This document shows, piece after piece, positions 15,737 through 24,905 of a DNA stretch of 41,232 nucleotides. Each line of letters begins with the position of its first letter. Position 1 is the stretch's first letter. Where the stretch lies: IMG/VR virus record IMGVR_UViG_3300046740_000426, positions 1-41,232 of that record, one strand, 5' to 3'. The notes below the pieces were generated by a model. That model saw only the letters and a list, made by a program, of their open reading frames with translations, did no database searches and was not told the DNA's origin. Origin of the DNA: a virus. Both the position numbers and the translations under genes were made by a program.

Positions 15737-16312
15737 GTGGCACCACGACGTACTACCGCGAAGGCCGCCGCTCAGGCGCCGGATTTCCTGACGCTGCTCG
15801 CCGCCGCCGCGCTGCCGCAGCGCACTGTGCCGGTCTGCCTGCGCGGCGACCTGCAAGCCCAGCACGAGACCGCCGATCGGGAACTGGAGGCGCTGCTCAA
15901 GGAAGGCTCCGGAAAGTTCAACGACGGCCGTGGCGCGCTGAAGGCGAAACTGCTCGCGCTCGAGGCCGAGATGAAAGCGGCCACGTACGAGTTCCGGCTC
16001 CAGGGACTCGCGCGGCCGCAATACCGCGCGTTCATCGCCGGGTATCCGATGCGGATCGAGGAAGACGGCAGCCTCCACCAGGAAGACCGGGTCTACGGCT
16101 TCAACATCGACGGTGGCGCCGAGCCACTGGTACGGCGCTGCCTCGTCGACCCCGTCCTCGACGCCGACGGCTGGGCGCGGCTGATGGAAGCGCTGACCGA
16201 GCGGCAGTTCGATGATCTGGCCGGTGCCGCCTGGTACCTGAACCGTGGGGACGTGGACGTCCCTTTCTCGCGCGCCGCGTCGCGGCTGACGGAGACTTCC
16301 GAGCCCGAGTAG
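15737..16312 (+). CDS. Tail assembly chaperone (G-type)
   Basis: A 191-aa protein starting at GTG 15737, chosen because GTGAGGAG at 15725-15732 provides the ribosome site; an in-frame GTG at 15725 is inside it. It is helical with a charged middle (FNDGRGALKAKLLALEAEMK) and a C-terminal region EALTERQFDDLAGAAWYLN, as in chaperones that bind the tape measure. By family knowledge, the G and GT forms coat the tape measure during tail assembly. A slippery heptamer at 16261-16267 lies 45 bases before the stop. Confidence 0.87.
   Translation: MAPRRTTAKAAAQAPDFLTLLAAAALPQRTVPVCLRGDLQAQHETADRELEALLKEGSGKFNDGRGALKAKLLALEAEMKAATYEFRLQGLARPQYRAFIAGYPMRIEEDGSLHQEDRVYGFNIDGGAEPLVRRCLVDPVLDADGWARLMEALTERQFDDLAGAAWYLNRGDVDVPFSRAASRLTETSEPE
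16261..16267 (+). other. -1 frameshift slippery site CCCTTTC
   Basis: Read in the zero frame as C CCT TTC, this is a canonical X XXY YYZ heptamer. Slipping back one base pairs the two tRNAs with CCC and TTT and opens the -1 frame, which is free of stops from 16216 to 16672. The product is a 312-aa G-T fusion instead of the 191-aa G protein. Confidence 0.82.
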
Positions 16313-16674
16313 AGCTCGCCGACCGCCTCGGCGTTCCGCCGTCGCGGCTGGACGGCCGGGAGCCGGCCGAGGTCACCGAACACGAATATGACGGCGAGCG
16401 TCTGGTCCGGTCGGTGACGACCCGGGAGCCGCTGTTCACCGAGCAGGACCGTGCCGAGCTGCTTGCCCTGGCGCTCTACCGCGACGGCCTGTGCCCGCTC
16501 TGCGGCCGGCCGCGCGAGGTGTGCGGCGCGCCCGAGGGCACCCACCGGTTCGAGCCCGTCTGGGAGGTCTGCCAAGCCACCCGCACGGTCGTCGAGAAGC
16601 AGAACGGCACCTACACGGCCGACAACTATCCCACCCGCGCCGCCCACCTGTGGGGCACCAGGATCCGGAGGTGA
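16267..16674 (+). CDS. Tail chaperone T extension, by frameshift
   Basis: A 135-codon reading frame entered by the -1 slip. The part at 16267-16410 has no ATG but is clearly protein-like: ADRLGVPPSRLDGREPAE, then VTEHEYDGERLVRSVTTREP, a sequence style very common in actinophage tail-chaperone extensions. The C-terminus has a possible zinc motif CPLCGRPREVC and WEVCQ. It cannot be well expressed without the fusion, although a GTG at 16414 gives an 86-aa stand-alone form. It ends four bases before the tape measure start. Confidence 0.83.
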   Translation, partial: LARRVAADGDFRARVELADRLGVPPSRLDGREPAEVTEHEYDGERLVRSVTTREPLFTEQDRAELLALALYRDGLCPLCGRPREVCGAPEGTHRFEPVWEVCQATRTVVEKQNGTYTADNYPTRAAHLWGTRIRR

Positions 16675-16677
16675 GCG

Positions 16678-19530
16678 ATGGCTCTACGGACCGTCGGGGT
16701 CAGGTTGACCGCCGAGATCTCGGCCTACCAGGCCAACCTCAAGGCGGCCGGCTCGACGACGAAGGGCTTCGTCGGCGAGCTCGGCAAGGCCTCGAAGTCT
16801 GGCCACCTGGAGAAGGTGGCCAACTCCGCCGGCATCGCGGGCCTGGCGCTGACCGGGCTCGCCGCGTACGCGATCAAGTCGGCCGCCGAATTCGACAAGT
16901 CGATGTCGGCGGTCTCTGCGGCCACCCACGCCAGCACGAGCGACCTCGGCCTGCTGCGCGCCGCGGCCCTGCAGGCGGGCAAGGACACGCAATATTCGGC
17001 GACCCAGGCGGCCGATGGCATCACGGAGCTGTCGAAGGCCGGCATCGGCACGGCGGACGTGCTGAACGGCGGCCTGAAGGGTGCGTTGTCGCTCGCCGCC
17101 GCCGGGCAGATCAGCGTCGCCGACGCGGCTCAGACGGCGGCCAGCGCGATGACCCAGTTCGGGCTCAAGGGCGACAAGATCCCGCACCTAGCCGACCTGC
17201 TCGCCGCCGCGGCCGGTAAGGCGCAGGGTTCCGTCGGGGACATGAGCTATGCGCTGAGCCAGGGCGGTCTCGTCGCTGCCCAGATGGGCCTGTCCATCGA
17301 GGACACCACGGGCACCCTCGCTGCGTTCGCGTCCGCCGGGCTGCTCGGCTCCGACGCGGGCACCAGCTTCAAGACGATGATGCTGGCGTTGCAGAACCCG
17401 GTGGGCAAGACCGCGGACCTGATGAAGCAGCTCGGCATCAGCGCCTACGACACCCAGGGCAAGTTCGTTGGCATCGCCAACTTCGCCGGCATCCTGCAGA
17501 ACAAGCTGTCTACGCTGACCCCGCAGATGCGCCAGCAGGCCCTCGCGCAGATCTTCGGCAACGACGCCGTGCGGGCCGGCACGATCCTCTACACCCAGGG
17601 CGCCGCCGGCATCCAGAGCTGGATCAACAAGGTCAACGACGCCGGCTACGCCTCGAGCACCGCGGCGAAGCTCACCGACAACCTGGCCGGCGACATCGAA
17701 CGGCTCAAGGGCTCCGTTGAGACGCTGGCCATCTCGTCCGGCTCCGGCGCGAGTGGCGGCCTGCGGATCCTGACCAAGGGCCTGAACGATCTCGTCAACG
17801 GCTTCCTCGACCTGCCGCCCGTGGTCGGTTCGACCCTGACGGTACTGACCGGCATCAGCGGCGTGCTATTGCTCGGCATGGTGGCGTGGATCAAATACCG
17901 CAAGGTGGTGACTGAGGCTCAGGCACAACTTGCCGCGACTGGCCCGGCCGGCGAAAAGGCTGCGGTCGGCCTCGGCAAGGTCACGGCAGTGCTCGGCAAG
18001 ATCGGCATGTGGACCGCGGCGGCCGAGGCGGCAACGATTCTGTTCAACAGCCTCGACCAGAAATCCACCAACGTAGACAAGCTCACTTCCTCGTTGCAGA
18101 ATCTCGCCGCCACCGGCAAATCGGTGGGTGAGCTGAACAAGGATTTCGGCGCGAACTTTGACAAACTCGGCCGGATCGCAGGCTTCGCCGAGTCGGCCAA
18201 CCACGGCTTCGGCAGCTTCGTCGACAAAGTCGCCAGCGCTACCTGGGTCTTCGGCGATGCCGGCAAGGCGATCGGCGACTTTGCATCTCGGCTGATCACC
18301 GGCACTGACTTCGATACCGCCAAGCAGCAGATGACCGATCTCGACACGGCGCTGGCTCAGACCATGACCACGATGGGCGACGCCCGTAAGGCGTCGGACC
18401 TGTGGAACCAGGTCCTGTCACAGTCCGGCCTGAATACTCAGCAGCTCGCCGAGCTGCTGCCGAACGCCTACAAGGAAGTCGGGGCGCTCAACACTGCCGC
18501 CGACCAGGGCAAGGGCGCGGTTGGCGGTCTAGCCGGCGCGGCTCAGAAGGCAGCCGGCGCGACCGGCGACCTATCTTCGGCCACCACGACGGGCGCGGCT
18601 GCGCAGAAGACTTGGGCGAACGAAGCCGACGCCGCCGCCGGCGCGGCCCGCGGCGAGATCGGCGCGCTGACCGATCTGAACAATCGGATGAAGGCCCAGG
18701 TCAATCCGGTATTCGGCCTGATCGACGCTGAGGACGGTCTGGCCAAGGCGCACCAGGCAGCGACCGATGCGGTGAAGAAGCACGGCAAGGGCTCCCTTGA
18801 GGCGCAGGACGCCGACCGCAAACTTGCTCTGGCGGCCATCACGCTGCAGGGCGCCGCGGGGGCGCTCGGTACGACGTTCAACGGCAAGATGACGCCCGCG
18901 CTCTATCAGACGCTGCGGGCGGCTGGCCTCACGGAGGCGCAGATCAAAGATGTTGCCGGCCAGTTCCGGCAGGCCAAGAAGGATGCCGACAAGTACCAGG
19001 GCAACTATGCCGCGAACGTGTCCGCGCCCGGTGCCAGTTCGGCGATCAAGCAGATTCGGACGTTGAAGCAAGAACTCGCATCGATGAAGACCAGGTGGAA
19101 CGTCACTATCCGGCAGAACTTCCTGACCTTCGGCAAGCCCTACTCGGCGGCCGGCGTGGCGAGCGGGAACATCGGCGGTTACGCCGAGGGTGGCTCGGTC
19201 CGCGGGCCCGGCACCGGAACGTCCGACTCGATCGTGGCGCGCCTGTCCAACAACGAGCACGTCTGGACAGCAGCCGAGGTGGCGGCGGCCGGCGGCCACG
19301 GCGCGGTCGCGGCGCTGCGGTCCTCGGTAGTCGGCCATCCGGTACGGATGGCGGTCGGCGGATACACCCAGATGACGCCAGCCCCGGCGCCGCAGAGGGT
19401 CATCGTCGAAACCCACAACACCATGGACATCGCCGGCAGCGCGGACGCGTTCGGCCAGCTGCTGCTGAACGTGGTGCGGGTCAAGCCCGGCGTCCGCAAG
19501 ACCCTGGCCACGATGCTGGCGACGGCCTGA
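16678..19530 (+). CDS. Tape measure protein
   Basis: A 950-aa protein that sets tail length. The N-terminal third is the TIGR01760-like tape measure core: AAEFDKSMSAVSAATHAS, a GKDTQYSATQAADGITELSK region, DMSYALSQGGLVAAQMGLS, GSDAGTSFKTMMLALQNP. A hydrophobic segment near residues 382-405 (TVLTGISGVLLLGMVAWI) may be the membrane-interacting part. The rest is Ala-rich and helical; the last 100 residues contain GGYAEGGSVRGPGTGTSD, typical of C-termini near the tail tip. By the usual ~0.15 nm per residue rule, 950 aa predicts a tail near 140 nm. Confidence 0.95.
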   Translation: MALRTVGVRLTAEISAYQANLKAAGSTTKGFVGELGKASKSGHLEKVANSAGIAGLALTGLAAYAIKSAAEFDKSMSAVSAATHASTSDLGLLRAAALQAGKDTQYSATQAADGITELSKAGIGTADVLNGGLKGALSLAAAGQISVADAAQTAASAMTQFGLKGDKIPHLADLLAAAAGKAQGSVGDMSYALSQGGLVAAQMGLSIEDTTGTLAAFASAGLLGSDAGTSFKTMMLALQNPVGKTADLMKQLGISAYDTQGKFVGIANFAGILQNKLSTLTPQMRQQALAQIFGNDAVRAGTILYTQGAAGIQSWINKVNDAGYASSTAAKLTDNLAGDIERLKGSVETLAISSGSGASGGLRILTKGLNDLVNGFLDLPPVVGSTLTVLTGISGVLLLGMVAWIKYRKVVTEAQAQLAATGPAGEKAAVGLGKVTAVLGKIGMWTAAAEAATILFNSLDQKSTNVDKLTSSLQNLAATGKSVGELNKDFGANFDKLGRIAGFAESANHGFGSFVDKVASATWVFGDAGKAIGDFASRLITGTDFDTAKQQMTDLDTALAQTMTTMGDARKASDLWNQVLSQSGLNTQQLAELLPNAYKEVGALNTAADQGKGAVGGLAGAAQKAAGATGDLSSATTTGAAAQKTWANEADAAAGAARGEIGALTDLNNRMKAQVNPVFGLIDAEDGLAKAHQAATDAVKKHGKGSLEAQDADRKLALAAITLQGAAGALGTTFNGKMTPALYQTLRAAGLTEAQIKDVAGQFRQAKKDADKYQGNYAANVSAPGASSAIKQIRTLKQELASMKTRWNVTIRQNFLTFGKPYSAAGVASGNIGGYAEGGSVRGPGTGTSDSIVARLSNNEHVWTAAEVAAAGGHGAVAALRSSVVGHPVRMAVGGYTQMTPAPAPQRVIVETHNTMDIAGSADAFGQLLLNVVRVKPGVRKTLATMLATA

Positions 19531-22229
19531 TGGACCTAACCGCCCTCCACCGGTTCCACATCGCGCCCGGCTACGACCCGGCGCTGCCCGCAACCTGGGT
19601 GTGGTCGGACCAGTCCGCCGACGTCAACCACGTCAACGGCGGCGTGACGATCACCGGCGGGCGCGGCGACGAGACCAACGAGGTCGAAGCGTCCAGCGCA
19701 CTGCTGGAGGTCGACAACGCCGGCGGGCACTACTGCTCGGAGAATCCGCTCGGCCGCTGGTACGGGCAGCTGGCGATCGGCTGCCCCGCACGGTGGGGCA
19801 CCATCTCCGGCGCCGAGGCGTTCACGGCCGACACGACCAACGGCTGGGGGACGCCGGACGTCGGTATCTCCTGGCAGCTGATCAGTTTGGCATCGCTGTT
19901 TTCGTCTTCGGGCGGTGTGGGTTTGCTGTCGGTATCCGGCGCGAACGTGTTCCACTCGGCGGTGCTGGTCGGGGCTGACGCCAGGAACGGCGAAGCGACG
20001 TTCGTGGGATCCGTGCCGGCGGTCTCCACGGGCGCGACGGTCCACGTCGCCCTGCTCGCGCGGCGTACCGTCGGCGTCAACCAGATCTGGTTCGCGATCG
20101 ACTTCGGCCTTGCCGGCGTCCTGGGCGTCCGCATCAAACGAGACACCGCCGGCAGCCTCGTCGACATCACGACGGGCACGGCCGCCGCGACCTACTCGGC
20201 CAATCAGCGGATCAAGGCCAGATGTCAGTGGGATGGCCAGGATCTGCGGATGCGGGTGTGGCCGGAGGCTGGAAGCGAGCCGACCACGTGGACGGCGGTT
20301 GCGACCGATACGCAATGCGTCGGCGCGGCCGTGGGCATGGCGGTTTTGACGGCGCCCGGCAACACCAACAGCTACCCGTTCTCGTTCAGCATCGACAACA
20401 TCGAGATCGAGGCTGTCGAGATCACTGGCTCGCTGCCGGAGTTGCCGGTGCGCTGGGATCCGACCGCGAGCGTGTCGTGGGCGCCGCTGGAGATCGCCGG
20501 CATCACCCGCCGCCTGTCGCAGGGCGACGACGTGATCGAGTCGCCGATCCACCGGCAACTGCTCGGCCAGCCGTACGCCGCGTACTGGCCACTGGAGGAC
20601 GACGGCGGGACCGCGAGGGCTGCGTCAGCAGTCGCCCGAGGAACTCCGGCGGTCATCACCGGCGGCGTACTCGGCAACACCGACTGCCCGCCCGGTGCGC
20701 TGTCGTCGCTGACGCTGACGACGGCAGGCACCTCGCGGCTGTCGGGCCGCGTGAAGACCTGGTCGCTGCCGACGGACGGCTACGCGGGCATGTGCTACTT
20801 CAAGCTGCCCAGCACGCCGGCCGCGACGCAGCAGCGGCTGATGCAACTGTCCGCTGTCGGCACGGTGGCCACCTGGATCATCTACATCTCGTCGACCCAG
20901 TTCACCGTCGAGGGCTACGCGGCCGACGGGACTCTGCTGCTGTCACCTGGCGGGACCGTCTACACGATCAACCCGCTGCAGTGGACGGCGCTGCAGTTCG
21001 AGGCGCAGGAGGTCGGCGGCAACGTCAACTGGACGCTCATCGGCCATCAGGTCGGCTCGTCCACGTTCTTCGTCGAGGGCTCCGGATCCTTCGCTGGTAC
21101 CGCTGATCGGCTCGCCGGCGGCTACCTGTACGCCCCGGTGGACGGCACGCTCGTCAGCAACTTCTGGCTCGGCGACGATCTGCTGGCCTTCGTCGATATC
21201 CCCTTCATGCTGGTGAGTGCCGCGTATCCCGGCGAGCTCGACACCGCCCGGATCACGCGGATTTTCGGTGAGAAGGGGATCCCGGTCTCTATCGAGTCGG
21301 GCACCGGGGAGCCGCTAGGTCCGCAGAAGCTCGGCCAGGTCCTCGACGTCGCCCGCGATGCTGAGGCTGCGGGCATGGGGATCCTGTACGAGACCGGCGC
21401 CGGCTACGGCTACCGGCCGTTGCCCGCCCGCTACAACAGAGCCGTCAACATGACCCTGGCCATCTCGCCCACCGGCGACATCGGGGACCAGCCGCAGCCG
21501 GCCACCCAGGACCTGCGCACCCGCAACTTCTGGAAGGTCAACCGCGATGGCGGGTCCTCGGGGACGGACTCGGATACCGCGCACATCGCCCGGTACGGCC
21601 GCCGCCCCGACTCGACCACGATCAACGTCTACACCGACGACGTGCTGCAGGACAACGCATCCTGGCGCGTGCACCTCGGCACCTGGGGCGAGATGCGCTG
21701 GCCCCAGCTGGTCCTCGACCTGACCGACCGTCCGACCCAACTCGCGGCGTGGCGGGGCCGCCCGTTCGGCGCGCGGATCACCGTCTCCGGCGTGCCCTCG
21801 CAGGGCCCGATCGGCGCCAACCTGGACTTGATTGTCGAGGGCTGGTCGCAGGAGATCACGTCGAACTCGTGGCGCGCGACGGTCAACTGCTCGCCGGCGA
21901 AGCCGTGGGACGTCGGCATCTACACCGACACGACCCGCCGGTACGACTCGTCCAGCACCACGCTCGGCTCCTCGGTGACCAGCTCGGGAACCACGCTGGT
22001 CTTCTCCTCGGCGCTGGCCGGCGACCAGTGGTCGCAGACCTCCGCCTATGACGTTCTGATCGCGGGCGAGGTGATCGGCGTGCCCGTGGCCGGCATGTCG
22101 GCGCCGTCCGGCACCGGGCCGTTCACGCAGACCGCGACCGGTTGCACTCGGGCGAAGAACGGCATCGTCAAGGCCCTGAATGCCGGGGAGCCGATCCACG
22201 TCGCGACGCCCGGGAGGTATGCGCTATGA
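19530..22229 (+). CDS. Minor tail protein (tail-tip component)
   Basis: An 899-aa protein from ATG 19530, overlapping the tape measure stop (TGATGG). N-terminal MDLTALHRFHIAPGYDPALPAT-type sequence precedes a tail-tip domain with VNGGVTITGGRGDETNEVEA, followed by one or two concanavalin/LamG-like beta sandwiches (residues ~130-290, containing TVHVALLARRTVG; and ~340-560 around AAYWPLEDDGG). The C-terminal third (ITRIFGEKGIPVSIESGTG, RYNRAVNMTLAISPTGDIG) resembles tail hub domains. In actinophages such large proteins combine distal-tail, hub and carbohydrate-binding functions. Confidence 0.85.
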   Translation: MDLTALHRFHIAPGYDPALPATWVWSDQSADVNHVNGGVTITGGRGDETNEVEASSALLEVDNAGGHYCSENPLGRWYGQLAIGCPARWGTISGAEAFTADTTNGWGTPDVGISWQLISLASLFSSSGGVGLLSVSGANVFHSAVLVGADARNGEATFVGSVPAVSTGATVHVALLARRTVGVNQIWFAIDFGLAGVLGVRIKRDTAGSLVDITTGTAAATYSANQRIKARCQWDGQDLRMRVWPEAGSEPTTWTAVATDTQCVGAAVGMAVLTAPGNTNSYPFSFSIDNIEIEAVEITGSLPELPVRWDPTASVSWAPLEIAGITRRLSQGDDVIESPIHRQLLGQPYAAYWPLEDDGGTARAASAVARGTPAVITGGVLGNTDCPPGALSSLTLTTAGTSRLSGRVKTWSLPTDGYAGMCYFKLPSTPAATQQRLMQLSAVGTVATWIIYISSTQFTVEGYAADGTLLLSPGGTVYTINPLQWTALQFEAQEVGGNVNWTLIGHQVGSSTFFVEGSGSFAGTADRLAGGYLYAPVDGTLVSNFWLGDDLLAFVDIPFMLVSAAYPGELDTARITRIFGEKGIPVSIESGTGEPLGPQKLGQVLDVARDAEAAGMGILYETGAGYGYRPLPARYNRAVNMTLAISPTGDIGDQPQPATQDLRTRNFWKVNRDGGSSGTDSDTAHIARYGRRPDSTTINVYTDDVLQDNASWRVHLGTWGEMRWPQLVLDLTDRPTQLAAWRGRPFGARITVSGVPSQGPIGANLDLIVEGWSQEITSNSWRATVNCSPAKPWDVGIYTDTTRRYDSSSTTLGSSVTSSGTTLVFSSALAGDQWSQTSAYDVLIAGEVIGVPVAGMSAPSGTGPFTQTATGCTRAKNGIVKALNAGEPIHVATPGRYAL

Positions 22230-22753
22230 CCGTTTTCGCAGGTGACGTGATCAACGCTAGCGACATCAACGGCATCATCAACCTGTTGCCGGTCACCTAC
22301 TCGAAAGCGTCAGCGCTGGACCGCACGAGCACCACGACATACGCCGACGACAACGAACTGGCGGGCATCGCGCTGAGCGTCGGGACGTACACGATCGAGC
22401 TGGTGGGCATGTTCACCCTGACCACCACGGCGACCCAGAAGATCAAGACGAACTGGGCGTTCTCGGGGACGTGGAACAACCCGGTACGTGCCTGCATCGG
22501 CCCGGGCTCCGCACAGACCGCATCCCGAACCGACGTCACCGAGACGCAGCTCGGCGGCTACACGGCGACGGGGCAGGACGCCGTCTACGACACGGCCGCA
22601 GGTGGCGGCTTCTCCACGTTCCGCGAGATCGGCGCCGTCGTCAGCGTCTCCGTGGCGGGCAACCTGAGTCTGCAGTGGGCGCAGAGTGTGAGCTCGGCAA
22701 ACGCGACGAGCCTGAAGGCGGGCACCAGCTTCATCGTCAGGAAGATCAGCTAA
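22226..22753 (+). CDS. Minor tail protein
   Basis: A 175-aa protein from ATG 22226 with GGGAGGT upstream; four-base overlap with the preceding stop. The start FAGDVINASDINGIINLLP resembles the short N-terminal module by which actinophage tail-fibre-like proteins attach. The rest is a beta-rich domain (VGTYTIELVGMFTLTTTA, SVAGNLSLQWAQSV) similar to trimeric collagen-like or C1q-type receptor-binding tips. A virion tip role is inferred. Confidence 0.8.
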   Translation: MTVFAGDVINASDINGIINLLPVTYSKASALDRTSTTTYADDNELAGIALSVGTYTIELVGMFTLTTTATQKIKTNWAFSGTWNNPVRACIGPGSAQTASRTDVTETQLGGYTATGQDAVYDTAAGGGFSTFREIGAVVSVSVAGNLSLQWAQSVSSANATSLKAGTSFIVRKIS

Positions 22754-23778
22754 TGACCATCTTCGGCTGGGACATGTCGCACTTCGACGCCCCGCGCCTC
22801 GGCAGCGCGCTGGCCGAGGGCATCAAGTTCGTCACGCACAAGGCCGGCGGCGACGCCACCGACGCCGAGTTGCCGGCATGGTGGGCAGGCGTCCGCAGCC
22901 TCGACCCGGCGCTGTGCCTACTCGGCGCGTACTGGGTGCTCTACCCGGGCAACCCGGTCGGCCGCGCGGACGCCTTCATCGCTCGGCTGGACGCCGCGTG
23001 CCCGGGCTGGCGGGACCGGCCGTTCCTGCTGCAGGCGGACTGCGAGGAGTGGAACGGCAACCCGACCACCGTGCCGAACCGGACCGAGGTCGGCGCGTTC
23101 TGCGACCGGCTGGTCGCGAAGATGCCGAAGCTCCGCCCGGTCGTCTACGCCCCGAAGTGGGTATACGGCGACCGGCTGACCGGGCTCGGCTATCCGCTGT
23201 GGGCCAGCTCGTATGTCACCGGGGTGGGCGGTTTCAAGGGCCTCTATCCGGGCGACAGCAACTCGCGCTGGGGCGCCTACAGCGGCCAGACGCCCGCGAT
23301 CCTGCAGTACACGAGCTCGGCCACCATCGGCGGGCAGACCACGTGCGACGCCAACGCCTTCCGGGGCGACTTCGATCAACTAGTGGCGCTCGCGGCGCCG
23401 GGATGGAGTCAGAACATGGCACTCGACGGCAACGACGTCAAGACCATCTGGGACACCGACGGCGTGTGCACCAACCCGAAGCAGCGCGGCGACGCGGCCA
23501 GTAATCCGACGGTGCGTGCGGCGTTCGCGCTCGAAGACGCCTGGGCGCAGACCTACAACACCCGCGAAGATCTGGCTGCGCTGAAGGGGCAGATCGCGGC
23601 CCTGTCGGCTGCGGTCGCCGCGCAGCCCGCGGTGGACATCGCCGCTCTGGCGGCCACGGTCACGTCCGGTCTGCTGGCCGTGCTGTCGCCGGAGGTGATC
23701 GCGGCGCTGCCCGAGGACTTCGCTGCACAGGTGGCCGGCGCGGTGGCGGGCGAGCTCGCCAAGCGTCTGGCTGCGTGA
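22753..23778 (+). CDS. Endolysin, GH25 muramidase
   Basis: A 341-aa lysin predicted to cut the MurNAc-GlcNAc bond of peptidoglycan. The GH25 barrel occupies residues ~1-210: FGWDMSHFD (Asp7), then Asp96-Cys-Glu98 in LLQADCEEWNG as the catalytic acidic pair, and YAPKWVYGDRL / PLWASSYV late strands. A linker (residues ~220-265) leads to a C-terminal Ala-rich hydrophobic region (DIAALAATVTSGLLAVLSPE, ALPEDFAAQVAGAVAGEL) that could bind the envelope or oligomerise. No signal peptide; release should need a holin. First gene of the lysis cassette. Confidence 0.9.
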   Translation: MTIFGWDMSHFDAPRLGSALAEGIKFVTHKAGGDATDAELPAWWAGVRSLDPALCLLGAYWVLYPGNPVGRADAFIARLDAACPGWRDRPFLLQADCEEWNGNPTTVPNRTEVGAFCDRLVAKMPKLRPVVYAPKWVYGDRLTGLGYPLWASSYVTGVGGFKGLYPGDSNSRWGAYSGQTPAILQYTSSATIGGQTTCDANAFRGDFDQLVALAAPGWSQNMALDGNDVKTIWDTDGVCTNPKQRGDAASNPTVRAAFALEDAWAQTYNTREDLAALKGQIAALSAAVAAQPAVDIAALAATVTSGLLAVLSPEVIAALPEDFAAQVAGAVAGELAKRLAA

Positions 23779-23784
23779 TCATGC

Positions 23785-24051
23785 GTGAGCAACAGGGCGA
23801 CAGAGCGCAGATTCCCCGGCTGGTGGACGCTGGCACGGGACATCCTGTCCTTCGCGGGCGGCTGGGCCCTGATCTTCAGCGAGGCGCAACGGCCGGAGGT
23901 CCGCGAGTCGGTGATGGTCTTCGCGGGAGTGGTCATCGGGGTGCCCGGGCTGGCCGTGGGGGCTACCTCGCTGGCGGACGCGTTGCGCCGCGGTGGTACC
24001 GGCGAGCCGTCGTTGCCGCAACCGGAGTCTCCGGGATCGCCGTCATCGTGA
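23785..24051 (+). CDS. Holin-like small membrane protein
   Basis: An 88-aa protein from GTG 23785. Two hydrophobic stretches (residues ~15-31, ILSFAGGWALIF; ~44-62, VMVFAGVVIGVPGLAVGATSL) and a Pro/Ser-rich tail. Size, topology and position right after the lysin suggest a lysis-related membrane protein. Another gene nearby (24679-24885) is an equally good holin, so which one makes the hole is open. Confidence 0.65.
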   Translation: MSNRATERRFPGWWTLARDILSFAGGWALIFSEAQRPEVRESVMVFAGVVIGVPGLAVGATSLADALRRGGTGEPSLPQPESPGSPSS

Positions 24052-24076
24052 TCACGCTGGTGCGTGAGGCACGCTG

Positions 24077-24394
24077 GTGAACGCCTGGTCGCGGCGGGAG
24101 ATCCGGATCCCGGCCTACTGGCTGGCGGTCGGGATCCTGATCGCCGTGGTCAGCCCGATCATGTCGGTGCTCGCCTCGCGGACGATCGCCGTCGAGAACG
24201 CGAACCGGTTGATCCAGCGGCAGCAGCAGGAGCAGGCGCGGCAGGCGGCGGTCATCATGACCACGACGTGCGGCCTGTTCCGTTCCCAGCTCGACGCGTA
24301 CGCCGAGCAGCCGCCGACTTCGGCCACGGGCAAGAACATCCGCGACGCGTGGCTGACGGAGTACCGGCTGTATCAGTGCCAGCCGCCGCGGTGA
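24077..24394 (+). CDS. Single-helix membrane protein
   Basis: A 105-aa protein from GTG 24077. One N-terminal transmembrane helix (IPAYWLAVGILIAVVSPIMSV, residues 11-31), then a Gln/Arg-rich helix likely to form a coiled coil (LIQRQQQEQARQAAV) and a Cys-containing end. Predicted type II orientation with the bulk outside the membrane, reminiscent of spanin-like or holin-accessory proteins of actinophages. Overlaps the next gene by four bases (GTGA). Confidence 0.65.
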   Translation: MNAWSRREIRIPAYWLAVGILIAVVSPIMSVLASRTIAVENANRLIQRQQQEQARQAAVIMTTTCGLFRSQLDAYAEQPPTSATGKNIRDAWLTEYRLYQCQPPR

Positions 24395-24666
24395 CGGGAG
24401 CGCTCTCCGACCGGGAGCGGCAGGTGCAGCGCCCGCTCGCCGACGGGCACACCGAGCGCGCCATCGCCCGCATGCTCGACGTCTCCGAACGCGCCATCGG
24501 CCGGCGCCAGGCCAGCATCCGCGCCAAGCTCGGCGCCCGCTCGACCGCTCAGGCCGTCGCGATCGCCTACCGAACCGGAGTGCTCGGCGACGGGCCGGTG
24601 GCCGACCTGCTCGAGCAACTGCGGGCCGCCGGCTATCAGATGGCGCTCGTGCCGATCCGATCCTGA
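24391..24666 (+). CDS. LuxR-type HTH protein
   Basis: A 91-aa protein from GTG 24391. Residues 4-60 match the LuxR/FixJ-type four-helix DNA-binding domain: LSDRERQVQRPLADGHTERA, then AIARMLDVSERAIGRRQ as the turn and recognition helix, and IRAKLGARSTAQAVA. No sensory domain. The C-terminal piece (GPVADLLEQLRAAGYQMALV) is helical. A stand-alone transcription regulator inside the lysis operon is unusual; it may control late transcription or a host gene. Confidence 0.75.
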   Translation: MTGALSDRERQVQRPLADGHTERAIARMLDVSERAIGRRQASIRAKLGARSTAQAVAIAYRTGVLGDGPVADLLEQLRAAGYQMALVPIRS

Positions 24667-24678
24667 AGGAGGAACCAC

Positions 24679-24885
24679 ATGCTCGCTCGCATCCGTAAGG
24701 CCGTCGTCAGCGGCGTCATCGCCGGCGCGACCGGCGCCATCGCCGTGCTCGCCAAGGCCGGCAACTTCGACAAGGTCACCGTCAGCCAGGCGATCGGCGC
24801 GTTCGTCGCCGCCGGCGTGGTCGGCGTCTGGACGACCTGGCGGGTGCCGAACGCCAAGGCGCTCGCGCCCTACGCCCCGAAGTGA
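24679..24885 (+). CDS. Putative holin
   Basis: A 68-aa protein with an AAGGAGG site before ATG 24679. Two short hydrophobic helices (residues ~9-24, VSGVIAGATGAIAVLA; ~36-54, AIGAFVAAGVVGVWTTW) joined by NFDKVTVSQ, with a positive N-terminus and short hydrophilic C-terminus. This matches the small actinophage holins placed in lysis cassettes. It would permeabilise the membrane and free the GH25 lysin. Confidence 0.72.
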   Translation: MLARIRKAVVSGVIAGATGAIAVLAKAGNFDKVTVSQAIGAFVAAGVVGVWTTWRVPNAKALAPYAPK

Positions 24886-24905
24886 CCGACGAGGGAGACT
24901 GAAGC

